Of a stretch of DNA of 8,231 nt, positions 1-6,742 are shown in pieces. The translations under genes were made by a program, and so were the position numbers. Within the stretch, counting starts at the first letter, position 1, and each line of letters starts with the position of its first letter. Source of the stretch: a bacterium (GTDB taxonomy: Bacteria > Patescibacteriota > Minisyncoccia > Moranbacterales > UBA2206); the NCBI GenBank assembly GCA_021779205.1, contig JAJYBE010000037.1, positions 1 through 8,231 of the forward strand, written 5' to 3'. The notes below the pieces were generated by a model that saw nothing but the letters and a program-made list of their open reading frames with translations, did not search any database and had not been told where the DNA came from.

Positions 1-45
1 ATAGTGCTCTATTTGTTCTCGCTCATAGTAAGTTATTCTTTGCAT
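1..45 (-). CDS. IS30-family transposase, N-terminal fragment (cut by window edge)
   Basis: Reading the minus strand from the ATG at 45-43 gives MQRITYYEREQIEHY, running off the left edge without a stop. This matches the usual start of IS30-family transposases, in which an ITYxER-xI-like segment leads into a helix-turn-helix (HTH_38) that binds the IS ends. The catalytic DDE domain would lie outside the window. The frame upstream is closed by a TAA at 72-70 and has no other good start, so this ATG is the likely one. There is no strong SD; an AAGGG lies about 14 nt upstream. The family call rests on 15 residues recalled from memory, so it is probable rather than certain. The flanking inverted repeat supports it. 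Confidence 0.6.
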   Translation of the reverse strand, partial: MQRITYYEREQIEHY

Positions 46-112
46 AAGCCACTTTACTACCCTTAAAAATTAACTGGTAATCATACCATAGGTTTTGGGT
101 AAAGTGGTGCAA
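40..112 (-). repeat. Inverted repeat spanning IS end and transposase start
   Basis: TTGCA (40-44) and CCACTTTAC (49-57) pair with GTAAAGTGG (99-107) and TGCAA (108-112). This makes a 14-bp stem with a 4-nt bulge (45-48). In a transcript entering the IS from outside, the stem would cover the ribosome-binding region and part of the transposase start codon (ATGCAA overlaps the TGCAA arm). A transcript from the internal TATGAT would lack the outer arm. Confidence 0.6.
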
Positions 113-144
113 TGGGTTTTGAATCCGTCGACTTATACAGACTA

Positions 145-172
145 TTGACAAATTTTAAAATAAGTTTATAAT
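145..172 (+). promoter_or_regulatory. Consensus sigma70-type promoter
   Basis: TTGACA (145-150) and TATAAT (167-172) are both exact consensus hexamers, separated by 16 bp. The expected start site is near 178-180, giving a leader of about 60 nt before the gene at 241. It lies just outside the IS end. High basal expression of the downstream gene is inferred. Confidence 0.85.
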
Positions 173-178
173 GAATAG

Positions 179-207
179 TTAGATTTAATTTTGAATCTAA
201 TTTTTTT
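179..207 (+). promoter_or_regulatory. 5'-end hairpin followed by a T7 run
   Basis: TTAGATT (179-185) pairs with AATCTAA (194-200) across an 8-nt loop and is followed directly by seven Ts (201-207). It begins at the predicted transcription start. It has the shape of a terminator but the stem is A/T-rich and weak, so it could be a leaky attenuator, a 5' mRNA-stabilising cap structure, or chance. Confidence 0.4.
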
Positions 208-240
208 CTTTCCTTAACAATATAATAAGGAGAATATAAA

Positions 241-1380
241 ATGGAAAAGAGAATGGTGTTTATTGTTCATTGGGTTGAGAGCTGGAATTGGCTCTTAAAA
301 TTTTCTAAAGGGCTTAACGAAAACCCTGAAAAAGCTTGGATGTTTTTTGCGTTAGCTCCAATCTATAAATTGATGTCTGTTGTATATCTTTTTTCAAAAA
401 AAAGCCATGATGTTGTAGATGTATACAAGTTTAAAGACTTGGTTGGCGAAACAAGAGTTATTCGAAATTTTGGTTGGAGTTTTTTTATTAAAAAATTTCG
501 ACCGTTGATTCTTGAAAGAATTTTCAATACAGTGCTTGTCTCCCAAGGGGATGATCCGGCAAGATACCCTGGAGCTATTGGATTGGGTGCGTTAACAAAA
601 GCAGAATGGCTTACGGCTGGAGGTAAATTGATCGTTGATGTGCTTGGGGAGAAATTAAGAGTCCCCTTGGTGCATGGAGATACGCTTACTGCCGCAGCTT
701 TAATTAGGACTGCCGTTAAGCTGATTGATAAGTTTAGTGTTATCTCCCCGATTGCAATAACTGGAGCCACTTCAAAAATTGGACGACCGGCATGTATTGT
801 CCTTGCAGCTAAAAGAGGATTGGTGATAAAGATGTACACGAAGAGCCAGCAGCGTTTTGAGGAAATTAAAAAAGAAGCGGATGCCTATGGCTGCGGACAT
901 CTTTTGAGACAAGTGACCTCACTGAAGGATTTGAGTGACTGCAAGCTTTGGATTACCGGAAAGGCTATTCCAAGTGGGAAAAAATTGCTCAGGGCAATGC
1001 CAAAAAACTCGATTGCTTTAAATTTTTCAGTTCCCAATCCATTAACGAGAGGAAACTTAAAAAATCGAAAAGATGTTTATTCTGTTGAAGGTGGATTATT
1101 GGCATATGATCCAAGCATAACAACACTTTCTTTTACAATGAGGCTTAGACCAGGCCTTACATATGCTTGTCATGCAGGCACTATGGTGCATGCAGCAAAG
1201 GGTTGGACGCATCATGAAGTTGGTCAGGTTGCCGTGGACACTCTTCATGAAACATGGAAAGCGGCGAATGACCTAGGTTTTTTTCTGCCAGAATTTCCAA
1301 TCGAACAAAAAGTCATGCCAAAAAAAGGGAGATTGGGGTGGAAAATCCAAAACCTTGCTCATCAACTAGGGATTTTCTAG
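241..1380 (+). CDS. CER1/WAX2 C-terminal-like, acyl-reductase-like Rossmann protein
   Basis: Unusual for this kind of genome. The 379-aa protein resembles the C-terminal (WAX2_C) domain of plant CER1 and CER3, which make very-long-chain aldehydes and alkanes, and more loosely cyanobacterial acyl-ACP reductase. Visible motifs in family order are GLGALTKAEW (114-123), VHGDTLTAAAL (144-154), the nucleotide-binding loop GATSKIG (175-181), QVTSLKDL (224-231), LWITGKAIP (236-244), YACHAG (308-313) and GWTHHEVG (321-328). Cys310 is a candidate catalytic cysteine. An NAD(P)H-dependent reduction of a fatty acyl thioester to an aldehyde is inferred from family likeness. The plant fatty-acid-hydroxylase half is absent; the N-terminal 110 residues are unrelated to it, basic and hydrophobic, perhaps membrane-associated. 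The ATG at 241 has an AAGGAG (227-232) 8 nt upstream. It is a single-gene unit between a consensus promoter and a terminator. No aldehyde-deformylating oxygenase is nearby. Confidence 0.75.
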   Translation: MEKRMVFIVHWVESWNWLLKFSKGLNENPEKAWMFFALAPIYKLMSVVYLFSKKSHDVVDVYKFKDLVGETRVIRNFGWSFFIKKFRPLILERIFNTVLVSQGDDPARYPGAIGLGALTKAEWLTAGGKLIVDVLGEKLRVPLVHGDTLTAAALIRTAVKLIDKFSVISPIAITGATSKIGRPACIVLAAKRGLVIKMYTKSQQRFEEIKKEADAYGCGHLLRQVTSLKDLSDCKLWITGKAIPSGKKLLRAMPKNSIALNFSVPNPLTRGNLKNRKDVYSVEGGLLAYDPSITTLSFTMRLRPGLTYACHAGTMVHAAKGWTHHEVGQVAVDTLHETWKAANDLGFFLPEFPIEQKVMPKKGRLGWKIQNLAHQLGIF

Positions 1381-1393
1381 TCCGAGCTATTTT

Positions 1394-1448
1394 ACCGGTT
1401 TATATTGAAATGCTAAAAAGCAAATCACTATAAACCGGTGTTTTTTTT
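1394..1448 (+). terminator. Rho-independent terminator of the CER1-like gene
   Basis: A perfect 11-bp stem, ACCGGTTTATA (1394-1404) with TATAAACCGGT (1429-1439), is followed by G and eight Ts (1441-1448). The 24-nt loop holds a small inner hairpin, TGCT (1411-1414) with AGCA (1419-1422). It starts 13 nt after the stop codon. Confidence 0.9.
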
Positions 1449-1458
1449 GTAAATTTTA

Positions 1459-1467
1459 TGATATAAT
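1459..1467 (+). promoter_or_regulatory. Extended -10 promoter for the kinase operon
   Basis: TGATATAAT is an exact TGn-TATAAT extended -10 element. No -35 box is recognisable; that position falls in the T-run of the preceding terminator, which fits extended -10 promoters that do not need one. A start near 1474 would leave a leader of about 24 nt with no SD. Confidence 0.6.
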
Positions 1468-1497
1468 AATAGCAGTAGTAAAAAATTATAATAAATT

Positions 1498-3744
1498 ATG
1501 CATTTCACTGACGCACTTCCAGCAATAAGCGCAATATTTGTTTTTTCTTTGGGTCTTTTGGTGTTTGCAAAAAATAAATATGCACGAATTAACTTTACTT
1601 TTTTTCTTCATTCAATTGCAGTTACGGTTTGGCTCTTTGGAACTTTTATGATGTTTTTTACTAAAAATAATAGAGCATTGACAGTTTTTTGGGATCATTT
1701 TGTATACATTGGAGTAGTTTTTATTCCAGTGCTCATGTATCACTTTGGCTTAGCGTATATGAACAAAAAAAGAGATTGGCTTTTATATTTAGCCTATGGG
1801 CTATCTCTGTTTTTTGTTGTATCAATTAATACTAAGTATTTTGTTGACGGGGTATTTGTTTATCAGTGGGGAGTACATACAAGAGCGCAACTTTTTCATC
1901 ATTTATTTTTAGTTTATTTTTCTGTTTATGCTATCATTTGGTTTGTAAAAACCTTTATTTATTATAAAGCATTGCATTCTGGAAAGGCAAAACAACAAAC
2001 AAAATATATTTTTATTGGTTTTTTAGTGTTATTTACTGTTGGTCCGCTAGCATACCTGCCGGCATATGGAATTGGAATATATCCTTTTGCTTATGTTTCA
2101 GGCGTGATTTTTACTATAATTATTGCATATGCAATAATCGTGCATCGCCTAATGGACATTAAATTGGTAATGCGCAGATATTCTGTTAGATTGGTTTCTA
2201 TAGTTATAATTTTATCAGTAGCGCTAGAAATGCGCAGTCTTGCCGGATTACATTTTTCTACCTATGCAAATCTGGTTGACTTTTTGATTTTAATTTTCGC
2301 AGTCTTGACTTATGCTCCAATCAGATCCGGTTGTTATCGTGTTGCCAACAAATATTTTTTTTCCTCGTTGTATGACAGCCGCTATGTGATCGCTAAAATA
2401 AGTGATAAGCTTAGATCTACATTGGAAATAAATAAAATCAGTGAAAGCATTTATGATATGCTAAACAAAGCTTTTCATATGAAATCTTTTGCGGTTTTAA
2501 CTTTTAACCGAAAAGAAAAATGCTACTATGTTCAATATAATAACGGATTCAATCTTGGCACGAAAAAAAAGTTTTCTAGTGATAAATATTTGTATGAAAG
2601 ATTTATTGCCGGAAATGAAATAATTCTTTTTGAGGAAATTAAAAATAAAGTTTATGATGAGAATACAAAAAAACAAATTGATATTCTTACGGCGCTGGAT
2701 GTTGATGTAATCGCACCTTTAAATGTTAAAAATAAAACAATCGGTTTGCTGGTTTTTGGTGCAAAAGAATCAGGCGATATATATAATGAAGAGGACTTGG
2801 AGGTTTTGGAAACCGTTGATGCTCAAGTGGCAATTGCGATTGAAAACGCCACGCTCTATGAAGAAACAAAAAATTTCAATCTTAAATTAAAAAAAGAGGT
2901 TGAAATAGCGACAAAGGAATTGCGATCAGCTAATGATGAGTTGAAAAAACTCGATCAAGCGAAGACGGACTTTCTTAATATCGCTTCGCATCAGCTTAGA
3001 ACGCCAATATCCGTAATCAAAGGCGTGGCATCTATGTTTGCTGAAGGAGATATGGACAATCTTCCACCCGAGAAAAAACAAGATTTTTATCAGGCGATTA
3101 TTGTCAAAAGTGAAAAATTGGAAATGATTGTGCATGATATTATGAATGCCACTTCGCTTACAGCTAAAAAGTATAGCGTAATGGATAAGGAGGCGGAGAT
3201 AATTGATTTAAGAGAATTGATAGAAAATATTTTAATTGATTTCAAATTGGAAATAGAAAAGCGACAGCTGATTGTTGAGTTATTACCGGAAAAAGAAGGC
3301 ATACCTAAAATTCGAGGACAAAAAGAATATCTCAGAGAAGCATTTATTAATTTATTAAGTAACGCCATAAAATATACTCCGTCTTCCGGAATGACAAGTG
3401 ATATAAGAAGCAAAAGAGATGAAAGCGGTGTGATTAAAATTAGTCTCGAAAAAGATCCAAAAAATGAAAATAATGTTTTAGTTAAAATAAAAGACAATGG
3501 AATTGGCATTCCCGCCAATGATTTGCCAAGATTGTTTAAGAAGTTTTCTCGAGCGGAAAATGCTAAAAATATGTATACTGACGGAACGGGAATTGGTTTA
3601 TTTGTTGTTAAGGAAGTGGTTGATGGGCACAATGGAAAGGTTTGGGTGGAAAGTGAATTGGGAAAAGGTTCGATATTTTTTGTCAGCTTGCCTATTTATT
3701 CCAAAGAAAAAGTAGATGTTAAAAAATATATTTTGACTAATTAA
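1498..3744 (+). CDS. 7TM-GAF sensor histidine kinase
   Basis: Membrane sensor kinase of 748 aa. The N-terminal ~215 residues hold about seven hydrophobic helices (near 8-24, 33-55, 68-88, 93-111, 133-156, 167-190, 195-215), ending in YAIIVHRLMDIKLVMRR, the usual closing stretch of the HisKA_7TM domain. Two more helices follow (229-243, 258-275). A GAF domain occupies about 300-455, then a coiled-coil linker (455-490). The HisKA box has phospho-acceptor His498 in SHQLRTP. The ATPase domain shows the N box (Asn618, Asn622), the G1 box DNGIGI (666-671), the F-box region LFKKF (679-683) and the G2 box GTGIGL (696-701), so it should be active. ATG 1498 is forced by an in-frame stop at 1492-1494, and no SD precedes it. 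It is paired with the receiver protein 15 bp downstream. The ligand cannot be read from the sequence. Confidence 0.93.
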   Translation: MHFTDALPAISAIFVFSLGLLVFAKNKYARINFTFFLHSIAVTVWLFGTFMMFFTKNNRALTVFWDHFVYIGVVFIPVLMYHFGLAYMNKKRDWLLYLAYGLSLFFVVSINTKYFVDGVFVYQWGVHTRAQLFHHLFLVYFSVYAIIWFVKTFIYYKALHSGKAKQQTKYIFIGFLVLFTVGPLAYLPAYGIGIYPFAYVSGVIFTIIIAYAIIVHRLMDIKLVMRRYSVRLVSIVIILSVALEMRSLAGLHFSTYANLVDFLILIFAVLTYAPIRSGCYRVANKYFFSSLYDSRYVIAKISDKLRSTLEINKISESIYDMLNKAFHMKSFAVLTFNRKEKCYYVQYNNGFNLGTKKKFSSDKYLYERFIAGNEIILFEEIKNKVYDENTKKQIDILTALDVDVIAPLNVKNKTIGLLVFGAKESGDIYNEEDLEVLETVDAQVAIAIENATLYEETKNFNLKLKKEVEIATKELRSANDELKKLDQAKTDFLNIASHQLRTPISVIKGVASMFAEGDMDNLPPEKKQDFYQAIIVKSEKLEMIVHDIMNATSLTAKKYSVMDKEAEIIDLRELIENILIDFKLEIEKRQLIVELLPEKEGIPKIRGQKEYLREAFINLLSNAIKYTPSSGMTSDIRSKRDESGVIKISLEKDPKNENNVLVKIKDNGIGIPANDLPRLFKKFSRAENAKNMYTDGTGIGLFVVKEVVDGHNGKVWVESELGKGSIFFVSLPIYSKEKVDVKKYILTN

Positions 3745-3759
3745 AATAAATGTAAAAAT

Positions 3760-4164
3760 ATGACAAGGGTATTATTTGTTGAAGATGATCCGGATCAAAT
3801 TATGATTTATGAAGTTAAATTTAAATTAGAGGGTATTGATTTGAATATTGCAACAGAAGAAAAGGAAGTGTTTGATGCTCTTGCGAAAGAAAAGATTGAT
3901 TTGATTTTGTTGGATATTTTAATAAAAGAGCAAAACGGTCTTGATATTTTGGAAAAAATTAGAAAAGAAGTGGGCTTCAAAGATCTTCCAGTGATTGTTT
4001 TTACAAATTTCGATAAAAAAGAAACAAGAGACAGGGCGGAAAGTCTTGGTGTGATAGATTATATTATCAAAGCGCAAACATATCCCCGAGAAATGACGGA
4101 AAAAATAAAAGCATTCGCAAAAACAGGAATTTATACCAAGGGAGTTAGCAATAAAAGTGTCTAA
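3760..4164 (+). CDS. Receiver-only (CheY-like) response regulator
   Basis: A single receiver domain of 134 aa with no output domain. The key residues are present: acidic pair Asp9/Asp10 (VEDD), phospho-acceptor Asp52 (LILLDIL), Thr82 (VFTNFD) and Lys104 (YIIKAQ). It is presumably phosphorylated by the kinase encoded immediately upstream and signals by protein contact rather than DNA binding, which is common for stand-alone receivers. It starts 15 bp after the kinase stop and is almost certainly co-transcribed. Like the kinase it has no SD; the spacer is only A/T-rich. A T-run follows the stop (4165-4178) but without a convincing stem, so its 3' end is undefined. Confidence 0.93.
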   Translation: MTRVLFVEDDPDQIMIYEVKFKLEGIDLNIATEEKEVFDALAKEKIDLILLDILIKEQNGLDILEKIRKEVGFKDLPVIVFTNFDKKETRDRAESLGVIDYIIKAQTYPREMTEKIKAFAKTGIYTKGVSNKSV

Positions 4165-4186
4165 TTTTTTTGTTTTTCAATGCCCC

Positions 4187-6517
4187 CTATTTTTTTGCCA
4201 ACTCCACCCGAAGCCTTTTTGCAATAATTTTTCCGTCATCATCTCGATAATCACCTTCTTCAGCGACAGTTATAAAACCAAAAAGTTTGACAATTTTATG
4301 TGACGGCCCGTTTTCAGGCACGTGCGCGATTAGCCTCTTTGCACCGCTCGCCAATTCTTTTTCCACAATTTCACGCAAAAAATTCTCGCCAAAATAAAAT
4401 TTTTGAAGCAGTGGATTAATATTCATCGCGCCGAGATAGCGTTCGCTTTCCGGCAACTCTCTTTGTCCATCAAAGCTGGACGAATGCATAAAACCAACTA
4501 AATTTTCCAGTGACTCTTTCGGCTGATTTTTATTATCCTTATCAAAATAGACCAGATGAAATCTTGGGTTGTGCTGTTTGTGTGCCTCAAAATCACCCAT
4601 CAATCTTTCCAAATCTTCCTTTGATTTATGTGAATTATTGGCGCGATACATCTCCGTGAGCTTTTCCACCAGCGCCGGATTTTCCCTGAGTTCTTTTTCG
4701 CCGACCATTTTCATCTCCACTCCTTTTATCCCCGAAATATTCTGCTCCACCCCGGCTTTTTTGGTCGCGATAAGCAGTGCCGCCATAATCTCAATGTCGA
4801 TGCGACTCTTTTCCAAATCCGCCAAAAGTTTTTGGATTTTTTCTTCACTAGCATTTCCGCTTTTTAATTCATCCGCAAATTGAAAAATTATATTATGAGC
4901 TTTTCTGAGCAGTTCCGTCCAAATATCTGCTGAAATTTTTTGCTCTTTGTTCTTGAAAATAATTCCGGCCAGATCTTCGCTTTTTTGCTGAGCCAAATCA
5001 ACAATGCCAGATACTTTTTGAAAAATCTTCATCGCATCTATTGAATCAATCTTTTCTTCTATCTTCAATATATTTTTTCCATTTTCAATATCAAATTCGC
5101 AAGTCAGAAATGTTTTCAAGCCGGAAAGCCCGTATTTCTTGGCAAAATTCAATAGTTGTTCTTTTTGTCCTTGTGCTCCCAACTCAAAAGCGGCAGCGGC
5201 CAACCACTGTTGCTCCTTCCAACTAAGATTATGAATTCCAATTCCACTTTTCTGGGAAAATTCATCACTCATTTTTTGAAGATAATTATAATCACCTAGT
5301 AAGCTTATCCGTTCAGCATATTGCTCCGGAGATTCTTCTCTTTTTTTCTGACTTTCCTTTGTTCGCAACCACGGACGAATTCTCTCATTCATTTCTCTCT
5401 TATTTAGAAATGATCTAGCGGAAATTTCACTACTGGAACTGTTGGGAAATTTTTCTTGCACTTCTACTTTTTTTTCTTCTTTTTCTCTTTCGCCAAGTAA
5501 TGGAAAAATATATTTTATTTCCTCTTTACCATCAGCTCTCACTACTATCCCCACCGTTTCTCGGTCAAGCAAAACGGTTTTGATGTTTTCTGTCGGATAT
5601 TTTTTACCTTCAAAGATAAAGCCATCTCTGCCCAGATAATATTTAACTCCATCGTGGGAGAAAAAATTAACTTCTCCTTTTTTCATTTCCTTTTTTTCTC
5701 GCAATAATTCTCCGCTCGGCCTGGTTGCTACCACCCCAAAATCATCCATACACAACATTCCATTAGCCAAAAGATGCGAACATTCTTTCCGTAAAAATCG
5801 ATGAATGGAAGATTTCATTTCCGTGAAAGAAAAATTGCTCATATTATCCTCCAGCCAATCGATACTTATCGGACGATAATTCTCTCTTTTTTTATCAAAT
5901 ACCAATAATTGACCGGTCTTATCCCGATGTGCTCCATATTCCCGATAAAGCCTGGTGGTCAAAGCAAACTCTTTCGGATTTATTTCCTCTCCATTTTTTG
6001 CTTGAAATTTAAAGTTACTCCAAAATATTTTTTTGCTGATATCCCAAAAATTCAAATGATATTTTTTGGCCATTGTCTTTTCTTCATCAAAAGCTTCTTC
6101 CATACTATCTGGAACATTAAAAAGTGGCGTGGCGACAACATCTTTCTTGCCCTCACTTTTTTGCTGATACTCTTTCGGAGTTACGACATATAAATCACGC
6201 AAAGCATCAAATAGTTCTTGCTTGTTTAATCGCAAAGTAAGATTAGCAATTTCACTTGCCTCTGCTTTTTTTGTCTTTACTTCATCTTTCAATAAAACTT
6301 CTGCCAAAAAACGCTCCGTGTTAAAAATTGCTGCCCCCTCTTCAAATTTTAAAATTCCATCTTTTTCCAGAGCTAAAAAAACTTTTTCTCTCAAAGAAAT
6401 GCTTTCTTTGTTTTCTAATCTATTTCCTGACGCATTTAAATCTACTTTTTCATCCGCCTTTTTCTTACCATCCACCGGAGTTTTGAAATAGCCTCCACCT
6501 TCTTCAAATTTTCGCAT
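4187..6517 (-). CDS. Large orphan protein with C-terminal GNAT-like domain
   Basis: Residues 1-590 of this 776-aa protein are not recognised. They are highly charged and Lys/Glu-rich, with no signal peptide, membrane helix or obvious repeat, so it is probably cytoplasmic. Residues ~600-774 fit the GNAT acetyltransferase layout: beta1 (VEMKMV), two helices (~610-650), beta2 (FHLVYFD), beta3 (NLVGFMHSS), beta4 (YLGAMNINPLLQ, 694-705), the acyl-CoA-loop region and helix (GENFLREIVEKEL), beta5 (RLIAHVPE), a helix ending in KLFGF, and final strands. The pyrophosphate loop reads QKFYFGEN rather than the usual Q/R-x-x-G-x-G/A, so binding is likely altered. An acetyltransferase or a degenerate CoA-binding module is inferred, with unknown substrate. 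The ATG at 6517 lacks a clear SD. The gene converges on the response regulator with a 22-bp gap. Confidence 0.85.
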   Translation of the reverse strand: MRKFEEGGGYFKTPVDGKKKADEKVDLNASGNRLENKESISLREKVFLALEKDGILKFEEGAAIFNTERFLAEVLLKDEVKTKKAEASEIANLTLRLNKQELFDALRDLYVVTPKEYQQKSEGKKDVVATPLFNVPDSMEEAFDEEKTMAKKYHLNFWDISKKIFWSNFKFQAKNGEEINPKEFALTTRLYREYGAHRDKTGQLLVFDKKRENYRPISIDWLEDNMSNFSFTEMKSSIHRFLRKECSHLLANGMLCMDDFGVVATRPSGELLREKKEMKKGEVNFFSHDGVKYYLGRDGFIFEGKKYPTENIKTVLLDRETVGIVVRADGKEEIKYIFPLLGEREKEEKKVEVQEKFPNSSSSEISARSFLNKREMNERIRPWLRTKESQKKREESPEQYAERISLLGDYNYLQKMSDEFSQKSGIGIHNLSWKEQQWLAAAAFELGAQGQKEQLLNFAKKYGLSGLKTFLTCEFDIENGKNILKIEEKIDSIDAMKIFQKVSGIVDLAQQKSEDLAGIIFKNKEQKISADIWTELLRKAHNIIFQFADELKSGNASEEKIQKLLADLEKSRIDIEIMAALLIATKKAGVEQNISGIKGVEMKMVGEKELRENPALVEKLTEMYRANNSHKSKEDLERLMGDFEAHKQHNPRFHLVYFDKDNKNQPKESLENLVGFMHSSSFDGQRELPESERYLGAMNINPLLQKFYFGENFLREIVEKELASGAKRLIAHVPENGPSHKIVKLFGFITVAEEGDYRDDDGKIIAKRLRVELAKK

Positions 6518-6553
6518 AGTTCTAATTTTAATCTACTTATGGTCAATACCCCT

Positions 6554-6561
6554 ATTTTATA
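6554..6561 (-). promoter_or_regulatory. Possible -10 box for the large orphan gene
   Basis: The minus strand reads TATAAAAT, about 37 nt upstream of the ATG at 6517 and just past the terminator of the next gene. No good -35 is seen at the right spacing. This is a weak call based on position. Confidence 0.3.
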
Positions 6562-6571
6562 CTATTTAGGG

Positions 6572-6617
6572 AAAAATAAAAAAGCCGTGCATTGGGTGGT
6601 AACCAAATGACGGCTTT
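6572..6617 (-). terminator. Rho-independent terminator of the 182-aa gene
   Basis: AAAGCCGT (6581-6588) and ACGGCTTT (6610-6617) form an 8-bp stem. It is extended inside by CATTGGG (6590-6596) pairing with CCAAATG (6603-6609) with one mismatch; G6589 is bulged. On the minus strand the stem runs into a U-rich tail (TTTTTTATTTTT), the correct polarity to end transcription of the gene at 6743-7291. Confidence 0.85.
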
Positions 6618-6619
6618 GT

Positions 6620-6741
6620 GTTCGTGGTTGCGAACTTATTTTGCCCATCCTATCGCCGGGACCAGCTAGTAGGGATTCACGCGTTTACCGACTACTTCGC
6701 GACCTTTCGAAACGGCCATAAACTAGCCGGAGTCCTAGGAT
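6620..6741 (-). other. Structured 3' UTR of the 182-aa gene
   Basis: The 125 nt between the stop codon and the terminator fold into nested pairs: ATCCTA (6647-6652) with TAGGAT (6736-6741), CCG (6656-6658) with CGG (6728-6730), GCTAGT (6665-6670) with ACTAGC (6722-6727), and CGTTT (6682-6686) with AAACG (6710-6714). Between this domain and the terminator sits a separate hairpin, GTTCG (6620-6624) with CGAAC (6631-6635). The outer arm begins 1 nt after the stop codon. No match to a known riboswitch or tRNA was recognised. It could be a distinct small RNA processed from the 3' end. Confidence 0.5.
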
Positions 6742-6742
6742 T

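Larger units (their letters stand above)
1..112 (-). mobile_element. Probable end of an IS30-like insertion sequence
   Basis: The transposase start codon lies about 67 bp from an inverted-repeat arm at 99-112, the usual distance from an IS30 start codon to the left end. On the minus strand the probable terminal sequence begins near TTGCACCACTTTACCC (112-97). A TATGAT at about 85-80 on the minus strand could be the transposase -10 box. The outer boundary is uncertain because the other end and the target duplication are not visible. A second copy of GGTTTTG (91-97 and 115-121) suggests the element could extend slightly further, to about 121. Confidence 0.5.

Noticed and set aside
6620..6741. 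tRNA or riboswitch in the 3' UTR of the 182-aa gene
   Set aside because: No T-loop, acceptor or cloverleaf pattern, and no riboswitch core I recognise.
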